Source: Myxacorys almedinensis A (GTDB lineage Bacteria; Cyanobacteriota; Cyanobacteriia; Leptolyngbyales; Leptolyngbyaceae). From it: 64,000 nt of DNA. A program made the translations under genes and the position numbers. This document shows positions 57,552-64,000 of the stretch, one piece after another. The stretch spans positions 124,001 to 188,000 of the forward strand of contig NZ_WVIE01000006.1 in assembly GCF_010091945.1 (NCBI RefSeq). The letters run 5' to 3'. The notes under the pieces were generated by a model. That model saw nothing but the letters and a program-made list of their open reading frames with translations. It had not been told where the DNA came from and ran no database searches. Positions within the stretch are counted from its first letter, which is position 1. Each line of letters begins with the position of its first letter.

Positions 57552-58214
57552 TTAGCGACCCAAATCGAGGAGGGAGTTAATGACGTTGGCACAGCGCTGC
57601 GTCACGGCTTCTAGGGTGGCGCGATCGCTAGTCTGCGGGGGTGCAACGAGTTCCCCAATCCGAATGGTGATTCGGGCAGGGCGGGGCAGGGCAGACCCTT
57701 TCTGAAAAATATGCTGAGTTCCCCACAGGCTGACAGGCAAAAGTGGGGAATTTGTTTTGGCAGCGATCCAGGCTGCACCAAGTTTTGGCTCATGGATGCG
57801 ACCGTCAGAGGTGCGAGTGCCATCGAGAAAGACGCCGGTTGCCCAACCCGACTCAATTGATGCGATCGCGGCTTTCATTGCTGAGCGATCGGCACTGCCC
57901 CGCTTGACGGGGTAGGCTCCGTATGCCTGAATCGCCTGCTTGAGCACCGGAACGCGGAATAGCTCTTCTTTTGCCATGTAGGCTACTGGACGACCCACCG
58001 CGCACGACAGCAACACTGGGTCAAAATCGCTGGCGTGGTTGCTGACCACGAGTAACCGCCTCTGTCGCGGAATGCCCTCTGCGCCATAAATCCGCCCTTG
58101 AAAATAGCTGTGCAGCGCCGGAGCTACAACAGACCACTTGAAGAGATGATAGAGAACGAGGCTAATCAAGGGTTCGCGATCGCGGGGCACAGTGTCTAGA
58201 GAATCGAGCGTCAT
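57552..58214 (-). CDS. plsC: 1-acyl-sn-glycerol-3-phosphate acyltransferase family protein
   Basis: This 220-residue LPLAT enzyme acylates lysophosphatidic acid to phosphatidic acid. Motif I is 'VSNHASDFDPVLL' (HX4D), motif II lies around 'GAYPVKRGSADRSAMKAAI', and motif III is 'GVFLDGTRTSDGRIHEPKLGAAWIA', a diverged EGTR. 'SPLLPVSLWGT' is motif IV. It is the last gene of plsX-fabH-fabD-plsC, 48 bp behind fabD. The motif III variant (DGTR for EGTR) is unusual but seen in cyanobacterial members. Confidence 0.9.
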   Translation of the reverse strand: MTLDSLDTVPRDREPLISLVLYHLFKWSVVAPALHSYFQGRIYGAEGIPRQRRLLVVSNHASDFDPVLLSCAVGRPVAYMAKEELFRVPVLKQAIQAYGAYPVKRGSADRSAMKAAIASIESGWATGVFLDGTRTSDGRIHEPKLGAAWIAAKTNSPLLPVSLWGTQHIFQKGSALPRPARITIRIGELVAPPQTSDRATLEAVTQRCANVINSLLDLGR

Positions 58215-58262
58215 AAGTCTTGGGGAGGTAGGGAGCGTGCAACTTCTAGAGCCTCGTCCCGG

Positions 58263-59156
58263 CTAGGTGGGTAGGTCTGCAATGCTACCAATGTTTTCCA
58301 AAACTAAATTTGGGCAAGTGCGCTTGATGATGCCTGTTAGCACTTTACCAGGTCCAACTTCAATTACTCGTTGAACATTTTCTGCGGCAAACTGCGTAGA
58401 AATTTCGCGCCACCGCACAGTCCCAGTCATTTGGCGGCGCAGTCGATCTTTGAGCGCCGTAGCGTCTGTGCTAGGAAGCGGATCGACGTTAGACAAGACT
58501 GGAATGTTGGCAGGTTGAAATTCAACGCTCTCTAACAAAGGGTTGAACTGGTTTGCCGCCTCTGCCATAAGAGGCGAATGAAATGCCCCACTGACATTCA
58601 GACGAATAGCCCGCTTAGATTTGACTTGGCTCAACATGGCTTCAACCGCATCAGGGGTTCCAGAAATCACGACCTGCCCATCGTTATTGTCGTTGGCGAG
58701 AACAACGTCCGTCGTTTGGGCGAGGGCAACATCAAGTTGGCTGCGATCGCAGCCCAACAGGGCCGCCATCATGCCATCAGATGCGCTGTCCATCAACTCG
58801 GCTCGCCGTTGAATCAGCCGCAGCCCAGATTCAAAGTCAAACACGCCGGCTGTGTATAAAGCCGCGTACTCACCTAAGCTATGCCCCGCCACATAATTGG
58901 GGCGCTGCCCTTTAGCGGTGAGCAGATCTGCCAGAACGGTTTCTACAACGTACATACAAGGCTGTGTGTAGCGCGTTTGCGACACCTTATTCTCTTTGTG
59001 CTGGCAAATTTCGACAACTGACCATCCTAAAAGTTGCTCAGCTTGCTCAAATCGCGCCTTTGCGGCGGGCACATCCAGTAAATCTGTGCCCATTCCAATC
59101 GCCTGAGATCCTTGCCCAGGAAAGACCCATGCAGTGTGTGTCATTGATAGTTTCAT
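58263..59156 (-). CDS. fabD: malonyl-CoA:ACP transacylase
   Basis: FabD loads malonyl groups on acyl carrier protein for fatty acid synthesis. The 297-residue product has 'AWVFPGQGSQAIGMG', the nucleophile elbow 'VAGHSLGEYAALYTAGVFDFE', the Arg-containing 'LIQRRAELMDSASDGMMAALLG', and the catalytic His in 'LNVSGAFHSPLM'. ATG 59156 and ATG 59144 (MTHTAWVF, closer to homologues) are both possible. It is the third gene of the minus-strand lipid operon. Confidence 0.97.
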   Translation of the reverse strand: MKLSMTHTAWVFPGQGSQAIGMGTDLLDVPAAKARFEQAEQLLGWSVVEICQHKENKVSQTRYTQPCMYVVETVLADLLTAKGQRPNYVAGHSLGEYAALYTAGVFDFESGLRLIQRRAELMDSASDGMMAALLGCDRSQLDVALAQTTDVVLANDNNDGQVVISGTPDAVEAMLSQVKSKRAIRLNVSGAFHSPLMAEAANQFNPLLESVEFQPANIPVLSNVDPLPSTDATALKDRLRRQMTGTVRWREISTQFAAENVQRVIEVGPGKVLTGIIKRTCPNLVLENIGSIADLPT

Positions 59157-59229
59157 GCCCTGTGATGGATAGGAACGCGCCAGAACGCATCAATAGAAGG
59201 GGGGACAGAGGGTGGGTCTGTGGGGATGA

Positions 59230-60234
59230 CTAATCAAACTGCCCCCATTGAAAGATTGTGGCTCCCCACGTCAAGCCTGCACCAAAGCCAGACGCTGCGA
59301 TCGTATCTCCGGGTTTGACCTGCCCTTGGCGCACCGCTTCATCTAACGCTAGGGGAATCGAGGCGGCAGATGTATTGCCGTAGTGTGCCAGATTGCTAAT
59401 CACTTTGTTAGCCGGGATATGCAGCCGCGTGGCTACGGCATCCAAGATGCGCTGGTTGGCTTGATGGAGCAGCAGCCAATCGACCTGAGCGACGGTGAGA
59501 TTTGCCCGAAACAGGGCTTTCTCAATCACGTCGGGAACGCGCTTTACGGCAAAGCGGTAGACTTCTTGCCCATTCATGGTGATGGGACGAAAGCCGCCTT
59601 GCGCGATCGCGACATTTTCTAGCAATGGCGTAGAGCCACCCTCATAGGACAGGTTGAGACAGTGGTTCAGCGTGCCATCGCTGCGAAGCTCAAAGCCGAG
59701 GAAGCGATCGAGTTGGCTTGCCTGCATGACGACGGCTCCAGCCCCATCCCCAAACAGGACGCAGGTTCGCCGATCAGTCCAATCGACCCAGCGCGAAAGC
59801 ACGTCTGCTCCGATCAGCAGCACATTCTGGTACACGCCCGTTCGGATGAATTGCGCGGCAGTTACCATCCCAAACACAAAGCCAGAACAGGCAGCCGTCA
59901 GGTCAAATGCAACGGCGCTCGTTGCCCCAAGTTCGGCTTGAACTCGGCTAGCTGTGCCAAACAAGTCATCTGGCGTAGAGGTTGCCAGTAAAATCAGATC
60001 AATCTCGGTTGCGGTGATGCCTGCCATTGCGATCGCGTGATCAGCGGCGGCAGCAGCAAGCTGAGTCAACGAGCTATCGGGAGGAGCTAAGCGCCGTTGC
60101 CGAATTCCGGTGCGCGATGCGATCCATTCATCCGATGTGTCAACGATCGCGCTGAGGTTCTCGTTAGACACAGACACAGAAGGAGTTGCCGATCCGCATC
60201 CGTTGATTGCTATTCCTAACCCTGAGTATTCCAA
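59230..60234 (-). CDS. fabH: 3-oxoacyl-ACP synthase III
   Basis: FabH condenses acetyl-CoA with malonyl-ACP to start fatty acid chains. The 334-residue thiolase-fold enzyme shows 'TSDEWIASRTGIRQRR' and the active-site Cys in 'FDLTAACSGFVFGMVTA'. The catalytic His is in 'WLLLHQANQRILDAVA' and the Asn in 'NLAHYGNTSAASIPLAL'. The start appears to be TTG 60234, with GGAG 9 nt upstream on the minus strand, an uncommon start codon; no ATG fits the conserved N-terminus. It is second in the plsX-fabH-fabD-plsC cluster. Confidence 0.97.
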   Translation of the reverse strand: MEYSGLGIAINGCGSATPSVSVSNENLSAIVDTSDEWIASRTGIRQRRLAPPDSSLTQLAAAAADHAIAMAGITATEIDLILLATSTPDDLFGTASRVQAELGATSAVAFDLTAACSGFVFGMVTAAQFIRTGVYQNVLLIGADVLSRWVDWTDRRTCVLFGDGAGAVVMQASQLDRFLGFELRSDGTLNHCLNLSYEGGSTPLLENVAIAQGGFRPITMNGQEVYRFAVKRVPDVIEKALFRANLTVAQVDWLLLHQANQRILDAVATRLHIPANKVISNLAHYGNTSAASIPLALDEAVRQGQVKPGDTIAASGFGAGLTWGATIFQWGQFD

Positions 60235-60308
60235 AGTGCGTTACTCCATCTTTGCAGGAACTTTAGTCTCAGACGCCACGCCTCTTAGCGCAAAACACGC
60301 CGAGTAGA

Positions 60309-61331
60309 TCAGCTACTCACGGCAGGTTTTTCGTAGCTAGAGCGAATGCGATCGAGCACCTGGTTATCGATCGCATCTTTTGCCAACCGAGCCGCATTGA
60401 AAATGGTAGGCGATTGGGAACTGCCGTGGCTAATAATGCAAACTCCAGCGACGCCCAGCAGCAAGCCGCCCCCATGCTCTGCATGATCCATCCGTTGTTT
60501 AATGCGCTTTAGGTTAGGGCGCAACAGCGTCACGCCTGCCTTGCCGTGCAAGCCTCGCGGAAGCTCTTCGCGCAAGATTTGTAGTGCCACTTCTCCAACG
60601 GCTTCGGCAAATTTAAGCAAGACGTTTCCTGCAAAGCCATCGCACACAATCACATCAAAATGCCCAGACAGCACATCCCGCCCTTCTGCGTTGCCAATAA
60701 ACGGAATCGCAGGATTTTCTTGGAGCAGTTGGTGGGTCTGAATTGCCAATTCGTTCCCTTTGTTGGGTTCTTCGCCAATGTTGAGCAAGCCTACTTTGGG
60801 GTCGGTGTTGCCCAACACGTACTGCGAATAGATGGTTCCCATTAGCGCAAATTGCTCTAGAAACGTGGGGCGACAATCGACGTTTGCCCCGACATCTAGA
60901 ATGAGCACGGGCTTTCCGGCAATCATCGTTGGCAAGACCGCCCCGATCGCAGGGCGCTCAATCCCGCTTAGGCGACCCAAACGCAGCAACGCGGCTGCCA
61001 TCGCTGCGCCAGAGTGACCCGCTGAGACAACCGCATCGGCTCGCCCCCGCTTGACGAGATCCATCGCCACATTGATCGAGGCTTTGGGCTTGCGGCGCAA
61101 AGCGGGGAGCGGCTCTTCTTCCATTTCGATCGTGCCTTCAGACGGCACAACTTCGATCGGAGATGCATGTCCATGGTGTTTGAGGGCGGCTTCTACCTGC
61201 TGCGGATCGCCAACGAGTAGAACCTCTGCCTCTAATTCTTCTTGTGCTCGGAGCGCTCCAGCCACGATTTCAGCAGGAGCGTTGTCGCCGCCCATGGCGT
61301 CAATTGCAATTCGTACCCGCGTTGATCCCAT
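60309..61331 (-). CDS. plsX: phosphate acyltransferase PlsX
   Basis: PlsX converts acyl-ACP and phosphate to acyl phosphate, the acyl donor for PlsY in phospholipid synthesis. The 340-residue protein opens 'RIAIDAMGGDNAPAEIVAGALRA'. It has 'SINVAMDLVKRGRADAVVSAGHSGAAMAAALLRLGRL', 'LLNIGEEPNKGNELAIQTHQLL', 'FIGNAEGRDVLSGHFDVIVCDGFAGNVLLKFAE' and 'GGGLLLGVAGVCIISHGSS'. It heads the lipid operon, with a 74-bp gap to fabH. It starts at ATG 61331. Confidence 0.97.
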   Translation of the reverse strand: MGSTRVRIAIDAMGGDNAPAEIVAGALRAQEELEAEVLLVGDPQQVEAALKHHGHASPIEVVPSEGTIEMEEEPLPALRRKPKASINVAMDLVKRGRADAVVSAGHSGAAMAAALLRLGRLSGIERPAIGAVLPTMIAGKPVLILDVGANVDCRPTFLEQFALMGTIYSQYVLGNTDPKVGLLNIGEEPNKGNELAIQTHQLLQENPAIPFIGNAEGRDVLSGHFDVIVCDGFAGNVLLKFAEAVGEVALQILREELPRGLHGKAGVTLLRPNLKRIKQRMDHAEHGGGLLLGVAGVCIISHGSSQSPTIFNAARLAKDAIDNQVLDRIRSSYEKPAVSS

Positions 61332-61691
61332 TGGCTAAAGTTTGTAAAAACCTTACAAATTCTATCAGACAGCCTTCCCTTCATGGCTCATCCTGGTGGT
61401 CAGAAAGGAAATTTGCCTTCTTTGATTGTCGCTTAAAGTTAAACTGATTTAGCCTCTCAACGATTTCTAATTCAATGTAGGTTTAATTCGGTAATTCAAT
61501 GTAGGTTTGGCAGCCCTCATCCTTGCAGCCTCCTTATCCCAAAGAGAAGGAACTATGGAAAACGCATAGGGTTAGGATGCTAATGCCTTTCTCCTGCGGC
61601 GGAGAGGTTTGGGGTGGGGACAAATTTTGGTGCTCTTGAACAGACACTAATTCATCTTGTACTTAGCTTGTGCTCAACTTTGGGTCACCCA

Positions 61692-63131
61692 ATGATGGAC
61701 GCTCAACCTTGGAAGAAGCGGTTTTCGTTGCCCTCTTTACCGTGGCATGTGGGGGTGATGATCGCGATCGCAGCCCTCATTTTCCTACTATGTAGTAGCG
61801 TTCGCCATGGGCTATTTCAATCTAGCGCTTTAGATTTGGGCTATTTCGATCAGGCGATTTATCTAATCAGTCAAGGGTTGCCGCCCATCGTGTCTTTTTG
61901 GGGATATCACGTCATGGGGGGGCATGCAGACTGGATCATCTATGGCATTGCCGGATTGTATAAGCTGTATCCCAGTATCTACTGGCTTTTTGCCATTCAA
62001 GCGATCGCGTTGGCAATGGGAGCTTTACCCAGTTGGCATCTAGCGCGGCAAGCACGGTTAGCGCCGCCCCAGGCAACGGCGATCGCGCTGGTCTATCTCC
62101 TCTACCCTCTGGTGTTTAACCTCAATTTGTTTGATTTTCACCCCGAAGTGATCGCGCTGCCGCTATTACTATCGGCGGTTTTAGCGGCGAGAGGGAACCG
62201 AGTTGGCTGGTTTACGCTCTGCATCATACTGAGTTTGGGATGCCGCGATGCGCTGTCATTGACCATTGCCGCGATGGGGCTGTGGCTGATCGCCATTGAG
62301 AAGAAAGGGGAGTGTGGTGCGATCGCGCTGAGTTTAGGAACGGCTTGGTTTTTGATCGCGACTCAAGCGGTGATCCCGCATTTTCGCCCAGGTGGGGTAG
62401 AGTCGGTATCACGCTATGCCTATCTAGGAGAATCGCTGTTTGAGGTGATCGCCAATATTTTTCTGAAACCACACTTGGTTTTCAGCAAAGTGTTTTCGTT
62501 AGATACGTTGGTTTACCTGCTGTTTCTGGTGATTCCTCTGGCTTGGGGGTTGTCGGTGCGGCATCTGCTGCATTTGCTGCCGGCTGTGCCGACCTTAGCG
62601 ATGAATATTTTGTCTGATCTGCCGTCTCAACGAGATTTGCTGCATCAATATTCGCTGCCAGCGCTGCCTTTTTTGTTGCTTGTTGCGATCGCAAGCTTGG
62701 CAGCCAATCACACATGGATCAAGCAACCTCGGTGGATAGTGCTGTGGTCGCTAGTGGCATTTTTGGCATTGGCAAAGTATGAATTTTTTGGGTCGAAATA
62801 TCTGACCCGCTTAGACAGTTGGCAGGCAACGCGAGAAGCGATCGCCCTCATCCAGACCTCTGACCAGACCCTGGGGCTTAAAGAATCGGTGCTGACGACC
62901 AGCTACATTGCGCCGCATTTGACCCATCGCGCCCGACTGGAGTATACCAAGCTGATTGCACCACCCCGCCAATTAGATGAGTTTCGTTATGTGCTTCTCA
63001 ATCTTCAAGATCCAGGGTGGGCAAGCAGTCCAGAATTAGCGCAGAGCGTCCTGCAAACCGCGCAGAGCAATCCCCAGTTTCGCCTAGAATATCAGCGCGA
63101 TCGCGTCTACTTATTTGTGCAGCAACCCTGA
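61692..63131 (+). CDS. DUF2079 integral membrane protein
   Basis: From ATG 61692 (a second ATG follows at 61695) the product is 479 residues; the open frame to 61614 adds sequence unlike the family. About eleven hydrophobic segments are visible. The DUF2079 hallmark is 'SSALDLGYFDQAIYLISQGLPPIVSFWGYHVMGGHADWIIYGIAGLYKLYPSIYWLFAIQAIALAMGALP' and 'FDFHPEVIALPLLL'. The acidic residues in the first loop ('LDLGYFDQ') resemble GT-C glycosyltransferase active sites, so a lipid-linked-sugar enzyme is suspected but unproven. It is divergent from plsX. Confidence 0.9.
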   Translation: MMDAQPWKKRFSLPSLPWHVGVMIAIAALIFLLCSSVRHGLFQSSALDLGYFDQAIYLISQGLPPIVSFWGYHVMGGHADWIIYGIAGLYKLYPSIYWLFAIQAIALAMGALPSWHLARQARLAPPQATAIALVYLLYPLVFNLNLFDFHPEVIALPLLLSAVLAARGNRVGWFTLCIILSLGCRDALSLTIAAMGLWLIAIEKKGECGAIALSLGTAWFLIATQAVIPHFRPGGVESVSRYAYLGESLFEVIANIFLKPHLVFSKVFSLDTLVYLLFLVIPLAWGLSVRHLLHLLPAVPTLAMNILSDLPSQRDLLHQYSLPALPFLLLVAIASLAANHTWIKQPRWIVLWSLVAFLALAKYEFFGSKYLTRLDSWQATREAIALIQTSDQTLGLKESVLTTSYIAPHLTHRARLEYTKLIAPPRQLDEFRYVLLNLQDPGWASSPELAQSVLQTAQSNPQFRLEYQRDRVYLFVQQP

Positions 63132-63608
63132 TGGCAGAACGAGCGCCCAAAACCCCATCGCTACCCTTTGAAGCTCTCCACTTAAACCAGAGGTTCAAAG
63201 CCTTGGGGCGAACTGGATAGGAAAGATTGACAACTTGCGTAATTTTACTGCTTTACTGAACCTAGAAGAAGCCATTTTGGTAGCAAATTTCACAAGGACT
63301 TTAAAAAACAATCCTTTTGACTTTCCCTATGAAGCTTCTAAGAAGAAGCGGCGATCGCCTATTGTCACTTCTGCGGAGAGGGTGTTTAGTCTACGTAACT
63401 GAGCTAATCTCACCCATTCGTGTGAGAGATGATCCCCCTCCAGCCCACCTGTGTTAATTCAGTCCAGCCTACTACCGTAGATCTACAGACCCGTTGGATA
63501 ACGTTAGGGCGTTTCCCTAGGCAGAATCATTCGCGTATTATCACCCTTGGGTTCCCTCCTAACTCACCGCGTCCTATCAACAACTCAAGCAAATATAAAC
63601 TTTGACTA
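63132..63608. other. spacer of about 480 bp without a supported gene
   Basis: A 29-codon frame at 63131 and a longer shadow frame have no family features. The region contains many short C/T-rich stretches but no hairpin or RNA motif I can name. It leads into the triple repeat before the last gene. Confidence 0.35.
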
Positions 63609-63656
63609 GACCTTATGTTAACCAGACCTTATGTTAACCAAACCCTATGTTAAATT
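63609..63656. repeat. 16-bp tandem repeat, three copies, ending on a start codon
   Basis: GACCTTATGTTAACCA occurs perfectly at 63609-63624 and 63625-63640. A diverged copy, AACCCTATGTTAAATT, lies at 63641-63656. Each copy holds an ATG, and the third provides the start codon of the last gene. The 16-bp period puts the earlier ATGs out of frame. Confidence 0.95.
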
Positions 63657-64000
63657 TGTCGCCATCTAGTGATAGTGATACGGACAATTCTTCTAGCAAG
63701 ATTTTGTATCATCAGGCGCATCGTTTTCTCAAAAAGTATCCTTCTTTTTTGCGGTTGGCGCTGCCAAGTTCCATGCGATCGCGCCTTGCAGAGGGCGATG
63801 CTACGTTAGAACAGACCTGTACACAGGTAGCGCCCATTTCGGAGACCCCCACTCAGGGTGCAGCGCCCTATTTTATCCAGGCAGTGACTCTAGGTAAAAC
63901 GGCGTTTTTGACGACCAACCTAGCCCATGCCAATTTAGCCCAGGATGGAGCGGCAACGGTGAGCCATCTTGCTTCGGAGTTGGGCGACGATGAGATCGCG
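63647..64000 (+). CDS. N-terminal part of an unidentified protein, cut by the window edge
   Basis: ATG 63647 opens a frame of 118 codons that reaches the right edge without a stop. It reads 'MLNLSPSSDSDTDNSSSKILYHQ', then 'AHRFLKKYPSFLRLALPSSMRSRLAEGDATLEQTC', then 'YFIQAVTLGKTAFLTTNLAHANLAQDGAATVSHL'. The Ser/Asp-rich start looks disordered and the remainder soluble. I do not recognise a family. Length and codon pattern support a real gene. The start could lie further in, since no ribosome-binding site is visible within the repeat. Confidence 0.55.
   Translation, partial: MLNLSPSSDSDTDNSSSKILYHQAHRFLKKYPSFLRLALPSSMRSRLAEGDATLEQTCTQVAPISETPTQGAAPYFIQAVTLGKTAFLTTNLAHANLAQDGAATVSHLASELGDDEIA

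Overview
The window looks like the chromosome of a filamentous, non-model cyanobacterium, Leptolyngbya-like in flavour. The evidence is psbK directly behind tgt, ndhN, the clock gene ldpA, a plastid-lipid-associated (PAP/fibrillin) protein, DUF3134 and DUF4346 proteins, a Psb32-like TPM protein, and the HIP1 octamer GCGATCGC scattered through genes and spacers. Species rank cannot be fixed from sequence alone. LAYOUT. 1-10.5 kb: end of an oxidoreductase-like gene, a membrane histidine kinase, a GNAT/DUF482 protein, DUF4346, Psb32-like, peroxiredoxin Q, a repeat-bearing C39-type protease, a GlsB membrane protein, then tgt-psbK. 11-21 kb: a TPR protein, an orphan ABC substrate-binding lipoprotein, tRNA-Ser(GCU), mraY, DUF3134, PAP/fibrillin, ldpA with an R3H-AAA ATPase gene behind it, and hisC. 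21-32 kb: a universal stress protein whose long leader carries what I read as a c-di-AMP (ydaO/yuaA) riboswitch, an EamA exporter, an FKBP isomerase, a GT2 glycosyltransferase, recJ, a GNAT protein, a PD-(D/E)XK nuclease and ndhN. 32-37 kb: a coiled-coil membrane protein of unknown role, two tandem TPR paralogues, DUF2993, an acetoacetate-decarboxylase-fold protein and a GNAT protein. ACCESSORY ISLAND, about 37.8-47.5 kb: three type II toxin-antitoxin modules (one toxin frameshifted), a stand-alone papain-fold toxin with an immunity-like partner, the tail of an Rpn/DUF4351 nuclease gene, and a broken siderophore-binding-protein gene. These are separated by five arrays of mosaic HIP1-containing repeats. 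The island adjoins, and seems to have invaded, a siderophore-uptake locus (AraC regulator, AMIN-TonB receptor, iron-siderophore binding lipoprotein), followed by an IS4-type transposase remnant. 47.7-64 kb: a radical SAM gene overlapping a GT2 gene, a HetZ-related protein, a sugar transferase, a perfect 101-bp tandem duplication, a site-2 protease, a REC-GAF-PP2C phosphatase coupled to an RsbW-like kinase, the fatty-acid/phospholipid operon plsX-fabH-fabD-plsC on the minus strand, a DUF2079 membrane protein, and the start of an unidentified gene running off the edge. HOW THE PARTS WORK TOGETHER. Most of the window is housekeeping (envelope lipid and peptidoglycan synthesis, tRNA modification, photosystem and NDH-1 parts) in short operons or single genes. 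Signalling is prominent: a histidine kinase, a partner-switching pair, an AraC/iron switch and a c-di-AMP riboswitch. The least ordinary stretch is the 37.8-42.3 kb toxin island, where each cassette is bracketed by shuffled HIP1 repeats and one repeat edge coincides with the truncation point of a neighbouring gene. Start codons were chosen by hand where an in-frame start with a better ribosome-binding site or a better family match exists. All family names rest on motif recognition, without database searches.
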